Assembly (NCBI RefSeq): GCF_050589605.1
Contig: NZ_JBNGOO010000001.1
Length of the DNA stretch: 64,000 bases
DNA from: Granulosicoccus sp947495035
GTDB taxonomy: Bacteria > Pseudomonadota > Gammaproteobacteria > Granulosicoccales > Granulosicoccaceae
Strand: one strand, 5' to 3'
Shown: positions 43,694-51,851 of the stretch, one piece after another
Numbering within the stretch: the stretch's first letter is position 1
How the letters are laid out: every line of letters starts with the position of its first letter
Made by a program: the position numbers and the translations under genes
Notes under the pieces: model-generated
Databases searched by the model: none
Told to the model about the DNA's origin: nothing
Seen by the model: the letters and a program-made list of their open reading frames with translations, nothing else

Positions 43694-45897
43694 TGAGCCA
43701 GGCCTCTCCGCAATCGTTGCAGATGGTGATGTCGAGCGTGCAGCGCGAGCGTCCCATCGTGCTGCATGTGGATGACGATGTCGCCAGTCTGCTGATGGCC
43801 GAAGGTGCGCTGGAGGATGCCGGCTTCGATGTGCTGCATGCCGCTGATGGCATCGAGGCCATAGACATGTACCGTGAGCATGAACCGGATCTGGTCATCA
43901 TGGATGCCGTCATGCCGGTCATGGATGGCTTCGAGGCCATCAGCGGCATTCGCAAGTTGCCCGGCGGCATGCATGTGCCCATCCTGATGATCACGGGGCT
44001 GGAAGATCTGGACTCGATCACCCGTGCCTATGACGAAGGGGTGACCGATTTTCTGACCAAGCCTGTCAATTTCTACATCCTGCCGTATCGTGTGCAGTAT
44101 CTGCTGCGTTCCAAGTTGACAGCCGATGCCCTGCGGGTGAGTCAGTCGAAACTGGACAATGCACAGCGCATCGCCAGACTGGGCAACTGGGAGTGGTGTC
44201 TGAGCAGCCACGGCATGTCATGGTCGCGCGAGTTCGGCCGCGTGCTGGGACTGACCGAAGGACAGACCGTGGACAACTGGAACGAGTTTCTGGATCGGAT
44301 CGTCGATGCCGATCGCCACAGTGTTCGCCTGATGGCCGAACATGCCGTCGAGGAAAAACAGCCTTTCAACATCGAGTTCTGTGTGCCTTGCCTGCACGAT
44401 GATAGCTCACGCCGCATTCGTCTCGAGGCTGAACCCTATTGTGTCGAGAGTGGTGAATGCACGCACATGATGGGCACCATTCAGGATATTACCGAACGCA
44501 CCAATGCCCAGAAGCAGATCCACAATCTGGCCTATTTCGATCTGGTGACCGGTCTGCCCAATCGCGCCCAGTTGAACGAGCAGCTGCGGTACACCCTGAA
44601 ACTGGCCAAACGCAATCAGGGCAAGTTCGCCTTGCTGTTTCTCGATCTGGACCACTTCAAGCAGGTCAATGACACCCTGGGACATGATGCCGGCGACGAC
44701 CTGCTCAAGCAGGTGTCCGGCCGTTTGACAAGCGTGGTACGTGGCGGCGACATGGTCAGCAGCTGCGGCGAGAATATCGATGGCGAGGAAGCCGAATCAC
44801 AGCATACGGTCGCTCGTCTCGGTGGGGATGAGTTCGTCGTACTGCTCGGTCAGGTCAATCGGGCAGAGGACGCCGCTCGCGTGGCTGAGCGCATTGCCCA
44901 GTCGATCAGCGCGCCCTACGACATCGGCGGGCAGAACGTGTCAGTGACTACCACCATCGGTATCAGTGTGTTTCCGGCAGATGGCGTGACCTCGGAAGTG
45001 CTGATGAAGAATGCCGATGTGGCGATGTATCACGCCAAGGAATCCGGTCGCAATGGCTACCAGTTCTATTCGCGCCAGATTCACGAGCAGGCGCTGGCCC
45101 GCTTTTCGCTGGAAAGCGAGCTGAAGAGTGCGATCGAAAACGAGCAGTTGACCCTGGTGTATCAGCCCAAGGTCAACATCTGCGATGGCAGCGTCAGCGG
45201 GGTCGAGGCACTGATCCGCTGGGACCATGAGGAACACGGTACGGTCAGTCCGAACGACTTCATTCCGCTGGCGGAAGAGACCGGGCTGATCCTGCCGCTG
45301 GGCCGCTGGGTGCTGTGCGAGGCCACACGCCAGATGCAGAACTGGATCGAGGCCGGGATGGAGCCTCTGGTGATCGCGGTCAATTGCTCGTCGGTGCAGT
45401 TCACCCGCAGCGACATGATCACGGATATCAATACCGCCATCGCCTACAGTGGTCTGGATCCGCATTTGCTGGAAATAGAATTGACCGAGAGTCTGCTGCT
45501 GCAGGATATCGAACTGGGCATCCGGATTCTGCGTGACATGAAGGCTCTGGGCATACAGGTGGCCATCGATGACTTCGGAACCGGGTTTTCGTCACTGAGC
45601 TATCTGAAGAGACTGCCTGTCGACAAGCTCAAGATCGATCGTTCCTTCGTCAAGGATCTGGGAGTCGATGCCGGTGATGTCGCCATCGTCTCGGCCATCA
45701 TCACGCTGAGCCACAACCTGAATCTGACGGTGGTGGCAGAGGGCGTCGAGACGAGGCAGCAATATGACATTCTGCATGGCTTCGACTGTAACGAGGCGCA
45801 AGGATTCCTGATCAGTCATCCGATGAATGCTACCGAAATGCAACGCTGGTTGCTGCACACGACTACCGGGCTCAACCGCAAGGTGTCCGGCCTCTGA
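43693..45897 (+). CDS. REC-PAS-GGDEF-EAL response regulator (c-di-GMP turnover)
   Basis: A 734-residue cytosolic protein. The receiver domain (about 20-135) has phospho-acceptor Asp71 and Lys123, a PAS domain spans about 150-270, GGDEF is at 377-381 and EAL at 505-507 (GVEALIRW) with DDFGTGFSSLSYL later. Both catalytic motifs look intact. An odd feature is an insertion: 23 residues (354-376) separate the RGGD inhibitory-site motif from GGDEF, where five are normal. Overlap with the Hpt gene suggests that phosphate from Hpt controls this enzyme. Confidence 0.93.
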   Translation: MSQASPQSLQMVMSSVQRERPIVLHVDDDVASLLMAEGALEDAGFDVLHAADGIEAIDMYREHEPDLVIMDAVMPVMDGFEAISGIRKLPGGMHVPILMITGLEDLDSITRAYDEGVTDFLTKPVNFYILPYRVQYLLRSKLTADALRVSQSKLDNAQRIARLGNWEWCLSSHGMSWSREFGRVLGLTEGQTVDNWNEFLDRIVDADRHSVRLMAEHAVEEKQPFNIEFCVPCLHDDSSRRIRLEAEPYCVESGECTHMMGTIQDITERTNAQKQIHNLAYFDLVTGLPNRAQLNEQLRYTLKLAKRNQGKFALLFLDLDHFKQVNDTLGHDAGDDLLKQVSGRLTSVVRGGDMVSSCGENIDGEEAESQHTVARLGGDEFVVLLGQVNRAEDAARVAERIAQSISAPYDIGGQNVSVTTTIGISVFPADGVTSEVLMKNADVAMYHAKESGRNGYQFYSRQIHEQALARFSLESELKSAIENEQLTLVYQPKVNICDGSVSGVEALIRWDHEEHGTVSPNDFIPLAEETGLILPLGRWVLCEATRQMQNWIEAGMEPLVIAVNCSSVQFTRSDMITDINTAIAYSGLDPHLLEIELTESLLLQDIELGIRILRDMKALGIQVAIDDFGTGFSSLSYLKRLPVDKLKIDRSFVKDLGVDAGDVAIVSAIITLSHNLNLTVVAEGVETRQQYDILHGFDCNEAQGFLISHPMNATEMQRWLLHTTTGLNRKVSGL

Positions 45898-45984
45898 ACC
45901 CGTTGCTGCCCCAAGGGCCATCTTGACCAACCGGCGGCTCTCGGTAACACTGCTGCCTTGCGAGCAACAATCCGGACGCCGATA

Positions 45985-46467
45985 GTGAGCAGTGAACACC
46001 AGACAGGGTCAACTCCCGAGACGGGCACGTCCTCGTTGCTGCTCAGTGAGGAGGCGTTTCGCGAGATTCTCGACGAGCGTCTGCCCTTTGCCGGCATGAT
46101 GGGCATTGCCGTGGATTACTTCGCCGACGATCATGTCCGCCTGCGCGCGCGCTACAACGAACGACTGCTGCGCCCCGGTGGAACCATTGCCGGCCCGGTC
46201 ATGATGGGACTGGCCGATGCCGCCCTCTATGCGCTGATTCTGTCGCGAATCGGGCCGGTGGAGCTGGCGGTGACCACCAGTCTGTCCATCAACTTCCTGC
46301 GCAAGCCCGGCACGGCAGATGTGGTGGCCGATGCTCGCATGCTGAAGCTTGGCAAACGCCTGGCGGTGGGCGAGGTCAGCTTGTTCAGTGAGCACGGCAG
46401 CGAGGACGAGCCCGTGGCCCATGTCACTGGCACCTATTCCATTCCGCCGCCGGAACAGCGGGTCTGA
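45985..46467 (+). CDS. Hotdog-fold thioesterase (PaaI-like)
   Basis: A protein of about 160 residues with the 4HBT/PaaI pattern: LPFAGMMGIAVDYFADDHVRLRARY, GGTIAGPVMMGLADAALYALI, SLSINFLRKPG, and ARMLKLGKRLAVGEVSLFS. It would hydrolyse a short acyl-CoA or aromatic CoA ester. The start is unclear: GTG 45985 and TTG 45958 are both possible and no strong ribosome-binding site is seen. It stands between the signalling operon and the minus-strand HMG-CoA lyase pair. Confidence 0.82.
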   Translation: MSSEHQTGSTPETGTSSLLLSEEAFREILDERLPFAGMMGIAVDYFADDHVRLRARYNERLLRPGGTIAGPVMMGLADAALYALILSRIGPVELAVTTSLSINFLRKPGTADVVADARMLKLGKRLAVGEVSLFSEHGSEDEPVAHVTGTYSIPPPEQRV

Positions 46468-46508
46468 TCCAGCGCGTTGCTGTTCGCCGACAGCAGGCGC
46501 GTCCTGTA

Positions 46509-46718
46509 TCAGGGGGCGTCTGTCCCGTTGCTGTCCGATGATTGCGACAGGCGCCGTCGCTCCAGGCAGGCATGCAGCACCGAGAGTTTCTGCTCGGACT
46601 TCATGACCCCCCAGCAGCCTATTTCCTCGAGGGTGCGCAGGCAGCCTTCGCACAGTTGCCTGTCTTCGTCGATTCGGCAGATGCCGATGCAGGGTGACGG
46701 TATATCGGCTTGCATCAT
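46509..46718 (-). CDS. DUF1289 Cys-rich small protein
   Basis: A 69-residue protein with the DUF1289 pattern: PCIGICRIDEDRQLCEGCLRT followed by an E-I-G-C-W segment. Four Cys (C-x3-C...C-x2-C) suggest metal or Fe-S binding. The function of the family is unknown. It lies 18 bases downstream of the HMG-CoA lyase gene on the same strand and is probably co-transcribed. Confidence 0.85.
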   Translation of the reverse strand: MMQADIPSPCIGICRIDEDRQLCEGCLRTLEEIGCWGVMKSEQKLSVLHACLERRRLSQSSDSNGTDAP

Positions 46719-46736
46719 GGTCGGTGTCGCTCGGGG

Positions 46737-47657
46737 TCAGTCTGCTGAATTGTCGGCAGCGGCCTGCAAGGCCCTGGCCGCTCTTGACTGCGAGTCACGC
46801 TGCAGTTGCTGGCTGATGTAACGACCTGCCTCGAGCAGCGCCGGCAGATCGACTCCGTGCTCGATTCCCAGACCATCGAGCAGGTAGATCACGTCTTCGG
46901 TGGCGACATTGCCGGTGGCCCCTCTGGCATAGGGGCATCCGCCGAGACCGGCGATCGAGGCATCGATGGTCGCCACACCGTATTGCAGGGCGATCACGAG
47001 ATTCGCCAGTGCCTGCCCGTAGGTGTCGTGGCAATGCATGGCCAGCTGTTCAACCGCGATGCCATCGGTGAGCAGGGTATCGAGCAGTCGGCCTGTACTG
47101 CCTGCCGTACCGGTGCCGATGGTGTCGCCCAGCGAGACTTCATGACAGCCCATGTCCAGCAGCTGGCGGGTCAGCTGGCTGACTGCCGCGGGGGAGACCT
47201 CACCTTCATAGGGGCAACCCAGCACGCAGGAGAGATAACCACGAACCGGCAGGTTCAGACTGCGGGCCCGCTCCATGATGGGTGCGAAACGCTGCAGGGT
47301 CTCGCTGATGCTGGCGTTGAGGTTCTTGCGAGAGAAGCTTTCCGTGACCGCTGCGAAGATGGCCACCTCATCGACCTGGGCGTCGATGGCCGAGTCCAGG
47401 CCTCGCTCGTTCGGTGTCAGTGCCGTGTAACGGGTGCCCGGGCGACGCCTGATGCTGCCGAATACAGGTCCCGAATCGGCCATTTGCGGCACCCAGCGGG
47501 GAGAGACGAAGGAGCCGGTCTCGATGATGGGCAAACCACTGACGGACAGCTTGTCTACCAGGGTGGCTTTCTGCGCAACGCTCAGGGCGCTGGCTTCATT
47601 CTGCAGTCCGTCACGTGGACCGACTTCCACCACAGTGACCTTGTCTGGATAATTCAC
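46737..47657 (-). CDS. mvaB: Hydroxymethylglutaryl-CoA lyase
   Basis: A 306-residue HMGL-family enzyme cleaving HMG-CoA to acetoacetate and acetyl-CoA, the last step of leucine breakdown. Visible features are VEVGPRDGLQNE at the N-terminus, TGSFVSPRWVPQMAD, HCHDTYGQAL (metal-binding His) and the Cys-loop signature AGLGGCPYARGATGN. The length is normal. Other leucine-pathway genes (liu cluster) are not in the window, though the DUF1289 gene follows. Related lyases for citramalyl-CoA cannot be wholly excluded. Confidence 0.92.
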   Translation of the reverse strand: MNYPDKVTVVEVGPRDGLQNEASALSVAQKATLVDKLSVSGLPIIETGSFVSPRWVPQMADSGPVFGSIRRRPGTRYTALTPNERGLDSAIDAQVDEVAIFAAVTESFSRKNLNASISETLQRFAPIMERARSLNLPVRGYLSCVLGCPYEGEVSPAAVSQLTRQLLDMGCHEVSLGDTIGTGTAGSTGRLLDTLLTDGIAVEQLAMHCHDTYGQALANLVIALQYGVATIDASIAGLGGCPYARGATGNVATEDVIYLLDGLGIEHGVDLPALLEAGRYISQQLQRDSQSRAARALQAAADNSAD

Positions 47658-47758
47658 GCGTTCGAGATTCCGATTATGGGGGCTTCGGGATGGCTGACTC
47701 CTGTCGAGGATAGCGCGTTACACTCTGACCTGTCTTTTCTTCATTCGTACTTCGAACC

Positions 47759-48646
47759 ATGAAGGTATTCAATTTCGGCTCCATCAACATCGACATGGTC
47801 TATCGGGTTCCGCATCTGGTGCAGCCAGGGGAAACCCTGTCCAGTCGTTCGCTGGAGACCGTGCTGGGCGGCAAGGGCGCCAATCAATCGGTGGCACTGG
47901 CGCGCGCGGGGATCGACGTCCGGCATATCGGTCGCATCGGCAAATCCGACCAGTGGGCGGCCGAACAGATGCAGGCAGCCGGCGTCGACATGCAGGGTGT
48001 GGAATCCGTGGACGGGCCCAGCGGTCATGCCATCATTCAGGTGGATGACAGTGGCGAAAACTCCATCATTCTGCATGGCGGTGCCAATCAGAGCTTTGAT
48101 CGCGGAGTGCTGGAGCAACGCTTGAGCGAAGCGGCGCCGGGTGACTGGCTGCTGATGCAGAACGAATGCAACGATATCGCCGAGGCGTTCGAGATTGCTC
48201 GCCAGCGCCAGATGTCGATCGCCTTCAATCCGGCGCCGATGACGGCTGCCGTCAGACAGTTGCCACTGGCACAGTGCGATGTGCTGATCGTCAACGAAAC
48301 CGAAGCGGCGGATCTGGCTGAAACCGATGATCCTGATGAGGCGCTGGCCATTCTGGCGCAACGCTATCCCGATACCCGACTGGTGCTGACGTTGGGCTCT
48401 CGAGGAGCCTTGCTGCAATACGAGGGCCAGCAGGTAAGTGAGGCGGCAGTGCCGGTCGATGTTGTCGATACCACGGGAGCAGGGGATACCTTTGTGGGAT
48501 ACTTCCTTGCCGGACTCATGCAGGGGCTTGCCGAAAGGGACGCTCTGCAGCGCGCCTGCCGAGCCGCAGCCCTGTCGGTCACGGTGGCCGGCGCCACTCC
48601 GAGCATCCCGACCCTTGCCGAGGTCGACAGCACACAGGACGATTGA
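47759..48646 (+). CDS. rbsK: Ribokinase
   Basis: A 295-residue PfkB-family kinase. It has FNFGSINIDMVYRVPHLVQPGETL and GGKGANQSVALARAG at the N-terminus, typical of ribokinase, and VDTTGAGDTFVGYFLA with the catalytic Asp at the C-terminus. It makes ribose 5-phosphate. The next gene, 12 bases on, is a nucleoside hydrolase that would supply the ribose, so the two form a salvage unit. A TACACT hexamer at 47719-47724 may be the -10 of its promoter in the 100-base divergent gap. Confidence 0.9.
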   Translation: MKVFNFGSINIDMVYRVPHLVQPGETLSSRSLETVLGGKGANQSVALARAGIDVRHIGRIGKSDQWAAEQMQAAGVDMQGVESVDGPSGHAIIQVDDSGENSIILHGGANQSFDRGVLEQRLSEAAPGDWLLMQNECNDIAEAFEIARQRQMSIAFNPAPMTAAVRQLPLAQCDVLIVNETEAADLAETDDPDEALAILAQRYPDTRLVLTLGSRGALLQYEGQQVSEAAVPVDVVDTTGAGDTFVGYFLAGLMQGLAERDALQRACRAAALSVTVAGATPSIPTLAEVDSTQDD

Positions 48647-48658
48647 ATCAAACTGACC

Positions 48659-49678
48659 ATGCACAAGATCATCATTGACACCGATCCCGGTGTGGACGAC
48701 ACCATGGCCATTGCCTATGCACTGGCCCATCCGGACATCGAACTGCTGGGACTGACCACGGTCTTCGGCAATATCAACATCGACTATTCGACCCGCAATG
48801 CACAGTACATTCTGGATGTGCTGGGCGCCGAGTCGGTTGCCGTGGCGCGAGGCGCTGCCATCCCGCTGGTGCAGTCACCCTTGCCGCATGCCGATTTCGT
48901 GCACGGTGGCGATGGCCTGGGCAACGTCTATCCCGGCAGTCAGCCCGGTGCGCCTGCTCCCGGTGCTGCGCCGCTGCGCAGCGAGGCACGACATGCACAG
49001 CTGGAGCCGCTGGATGCCGCCGATTTCATCATTCGCAGCGCGCAGGAGCATCCCGGTGAACTGACCATCGTGGCTGTCGGGCCGCTGACCAATGTCGCCG
49101 AGGCTCTGCGTCGCGAACCGCGCCTGCCCAGTCTGGTGGCCGGTCTGGTCATCATGGGTGGCTGCGTCGACGAGCCGGGCAATGTCTCGCCCGTGGCCGA
49201 GGCCAACTTCCTGAACGACCCCCATGCGGCGGATGAACTGCTGGCCGCCGACTGGCCTGCCACCATTGTCGGTCTGGATGTCACGCATCGCATCATGCTC
49301 ACCGATACACATCTGAAGCAACTGGATGATCAGGCGGGGGAGACCGGAGCGCTGATCTGGCAAAGCAGCCGCTTCTATGTCGACTTCTATACGCAGAGTG
49401 GCGCTGCCAAGGGGTTGGACGAACCACAGTGCGCCATGCATGATGCTGCCGCAGTTGCCTATGTGCTGCAGCCCGATGCCTTCACGGTCGAGAAGGGCGC
49501 TGCTCGCGTTGTACCGGAAGGTATCGCCATCGGTCAGCTGGCACTGGATCGCAAGGGCTACACCTATGCCGTGCCGCACTGGCAGGATCGCCCGGCCAGC
49601 GCCGTCTGCATGACAGTCGATGCAGATCGTGTGCGAGAGCACTTTCTACGGACTATCATCAGTCATCATCGTCGTTGA
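48659..49678 (+). CDS. Inosine/uridine-preferring nucleoside hydrolase
   Basis: A 339-residue calcium-dependent N-ribohydrolase that splits nucleosides into base and ribose. The Asp cluster DTDPGVDDTMAI at residues 7-18 is the metal/ribose site, with LTTVFGN and a later CAMHDAAAVAYVL containing the final conserved Asp. It forms a pair with ribokinase upstream. A nucleoside ABC transporter 6 kb downstream would supply the substrate. Preference for purine or pyrimidine nucleosides cannot be told. Confidence 0.93.
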   Translation: MHKIIIDTDPGVDDTMAIAYALAHPDIELLGLTTVFGNINIDYSTRNAQYILDVLGAESVAVARGAAIPLVQSPLPHADFVHGGDGLGNVYPGSQPGAPAPGAAPLRSEARHAQLEPLDAADFIIRSAQEHPGELTIVAVGPLTNVAEALRREPRLPSLVAGLVIMGGCVDEPGNVSPVAEANFLNDPHAADELLAADWPATIVGLDVTHRIMLTDTHLKQLDDQAGETGALIWQSSRFYVDFYTQSGAAKGLDEPQCAMHDAAAVAYVLQPDAFTVEKGAARVVPEGIAIGQLALDRKGYTYAVPHWQDRPASAVCMTVDADRVREHFLRTIISHHRR

Positions 49679-49687
49679 GGACAGGTC

Positions 49688-51103
49688 ATGAAGACTTCGG
49701 CAAGCTTGTACGCCAGCGCGGCGGTTGGCTGCCTGCTGGTCAGCGGGTGCAATTGGGTGGATTCTGCCGGTTCGGACGGGGTGCCGATCACGGAGGTCTT
49801 TCTCGACGACCAGCCGGTTGACGAAGCAATCGTCCTGAACGAAAAAAGCATTGGCGAGATCGCGACGGGCCGTGTGGGTTCCCTGTCCGGCGAACAGGAG
49901 TTCGTGTGGAATCCGACACCGCTGGCGCAGGGGAATCTGGCTCTGTGCGCTGAGGTGTCGGGGTTCAATGTCGATCTGGCCGCAGATTCCCTGCTTGATG
50001 CCTGCACGGATGTCGATGATTGCTCTCTCGAGTTCCAGCAGGTGGATACCGATGAGGCACTGGCGGAATTCAATCTGCCGGTGCCCGAGTTGAAGGCCTC
50101 GGTGGGCATGCGCTACCAGTTGACGACCCGGGACAGTGCCGGTCGCGAAAGCTCGAATGAATACGATTTCTGTCTGATCGCCATCAACGAGGCACCGGTA
50201 GCGGTCAACGATACATTTGTGGTGCTGGAAGGCACGCGCGAGAGTTTCGGGGCCGATGATGTCAACCTGCTCAGCAACGACAGTGATGATATCGATGACA
50301 GCAACTCTCCGATTGTCGTGTTGCCCGAGGCGCTGGAAGGGCCCGAGAATGCGGCGTTTTTCGAGTTGAGCCCGGAGGGAGATGGCAGCTTCACGTACGA
50401 GTCCAGCCTGACGGGCATTCGCACGGATCAGTTCGACAGCTTTGTCTATCAGCTCAGCGATGGTGTACACGTGTCCACGGCCACAGCCACCATTCGTATC
50501 GTGGCTGCCAATCAGGCTCCGGAGCTGATTGATCCGATCCCTGAACTGACGGCAATCGAAGGGGAGCGTGTGGTCGAGAACCTTGCCCTGTATTTTCTCG
50601 ATCCGGAGGAGAGTGAGCTGATTTTTTCACTGGCTGAGGATACCCCGCTGCCCGATGACGGAAACCTGTCACTGAGTGAGGAGGGTGTGCTGTCGGGCAT
50701 CCCGGGTGAAGACGACGTCGGCACACATGTACTGACGCTGATCGTCAGTGACGGAGGCGCCGAACTGGAAACCGATGTCACCCTGGAGATCGAGGCGGCG
50801 CCGCTGGTGCCCGAGAACTCGGCACCGGAATATATCGAGGATTCGGTGTTCAACCAGATAATCCTGCTGGGAAGATCTATTCGGCCTGTGATTCCAGAAT
50901 TCATCGATCCGGATGGTGATACGCTGAGTTACGCCATCGCTGGAAACGGCGAATTGCCTGATGGCGTCGAGATCGATGAGGAAACGGGCATCGTGTCGGG
51001 CCTTCCAACCGAGGAAACCAACGTGCGCAACTTACGTATCGAAGCTACAGATCCCTCAGGAGAGTCCGCTGTTTCAGATGCCTTCTACATTTGGGTGCGA
51101 TAG
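49688..51103 (+). CDS. Lipoprotein with cadherin-like and Ig-like (He_PIG) repeats
   Basis: A 471-residue exported protein. A lipobox LLVSGC puts the acylated Cys near residue 21. After an N-terminal domain with several Cys, there is a cadherin/VCBS-like unit (EAPVAVNDTFVVLEG...NLLSNDSDD) and two putative-Ig units with the DPE..L.FSL..., SDGG and ATDPSG patterns (about residues 275-375 and 375-471). The protein is strongly acidic, as is common for calcium-binding surface adhesins. It follows the nucleoside hydrolase by nine bases, but a functional link is not evident. Confidence 0.8.
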   Translation: MKTSASLYASAAVGCLLVSGCNWVDSAGSDGVPITEVFLDDQPVDEAIVLNEKSIGEIATGRVGSLSGEQEFVWNPTPLAQGNLALCAEVSGFNVDLAADSLLDACTDVDDCSLEFQQVDTDEALAEFNLPVPELKASVGMRYQLTTRDSAGRESSNEYDFCLIAINEAPVAVNDTFVVLEGTRESFGADDVNLLSNDSDDIDDSNSPIVVLPEALEGPENAAFFELSPEGDGSFTYESSLTGIRTDQFDSFVYQLSDGVHVSTATATIRIVAANQAPELIDPIPELTAIEGERVVENLALYFLDPEESELIFSLAEDTPLPDDGNLSLSEEGVLSGIPGEDDVGTHVLTLIVSDGGAELETDVTLEIEAAPLVPENSAPEYIEDSVFNQIILLGRSIRPVIPEFIDPDGDTLSYAIAGNGELPDGVEIDEETGIVSGLPTEETNVRNLRIEATDPSGESAVSDAFYIWVR

Positions 51104-51109
51104 ATTTGC

Positions 51110-51811
51110 ATGAGTCGTAGTGCCGCAGCGCCATACCTGTTCGTCAAGCATTCCGCCAACTGGAATGTGGATCGCTGTACACGCTGGATGTCGGACAACG
51201 GCAAGAATGTCGATTGGTGTTACCCGGTCAACGACGACCCCTTTCCCGACCCGCGTGGTTACGCAGGCGTCATGGTCTTCGGCGGTGCCAACAGCGCCAA
51301 TGATTGTTCCGATTTCGACTGGGTCAGGCGTGAGCTGGTCTTCGTCGAACAGTGCCTGAAGCACGATATACCGTTTTTCGGCATCTGCCTGGGAGCCCAG
51401 ATTCTGGCCCGGGTGCTGGGTGCACGTGTCCGGCCGCACGAAAACGCGGTACAGGAAGTCGGATTTCACCGGGTTGATCCGGTGCCCGAGGAGTCGGCTT
51501 TTCTGACGTCACCGCTGATGGTCATGCAGTGGCACTCCGAAGGTTTCGAGTTGCCGCCCGATACCCGACGTATCGCCACCGGGGAACATTTTCCGAATCA
51601 GGCCTACCGTTTGAACGATCATGTGCTGGGGGTGCAGTTCCATCCGGAAGTGAATGCCGAAGTGCTGGCAATCTGGCAGGAGCGCAATCGTCTCAAGAAG
51701 CCGGAGCAGTTTACCGATGAGGAGCGGGCCGACATGATGAACGATGCCCATCGGCACGATGCCAGCGTAAGCTGCTGGCTGGACGGTGTGATGAGAGACT
51801 GGACCGGATAA
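51110..51811 (+). CDS. Class I glutamine amidotransferase domain protein
   Basis: A 233-residue stand-alone GATase1. The nucleophile Cys93 is in GICLGAQILARVLG, and the His-Glu pair is in VQFHPEVN. It belongs to the group annotated as GMP-synthase-like amidotransferases. It starts six bases after the lipoprotein and ends 40 bases before a glutamate-synthase-like flavoprotein that lacks an amidotransferase domain. A role in supplying ammonia to that protein, or in hydrolysing gamma-glutamyl compounds, is inference. Confidence 0.88.
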   Translation: MSRSAAAPYLFVKHSANWNVDRCTRWMSDNGKNVDWCYPVNDDPFPDPRGYAGVMVFGGANSANDCSDFDWVRRELVFVEQCLKHDIPFFGICLGAQILARVLGARVRPHENAVQEVGFHRVDPVPEESAFLTSPLMVMQWHSEGFELPPDTRRIATGEHFPNQAYRLNDHVLGVQFHPEVNAEVLAIWQERNRLKKPEQFTDEERADMMNDAHRHDASVSCWLDGVMRDWTG

Positions 51812-51851
51812 ACGCCGGGCGCATCGGCTACCATGGCGCACGGAGGAATTC

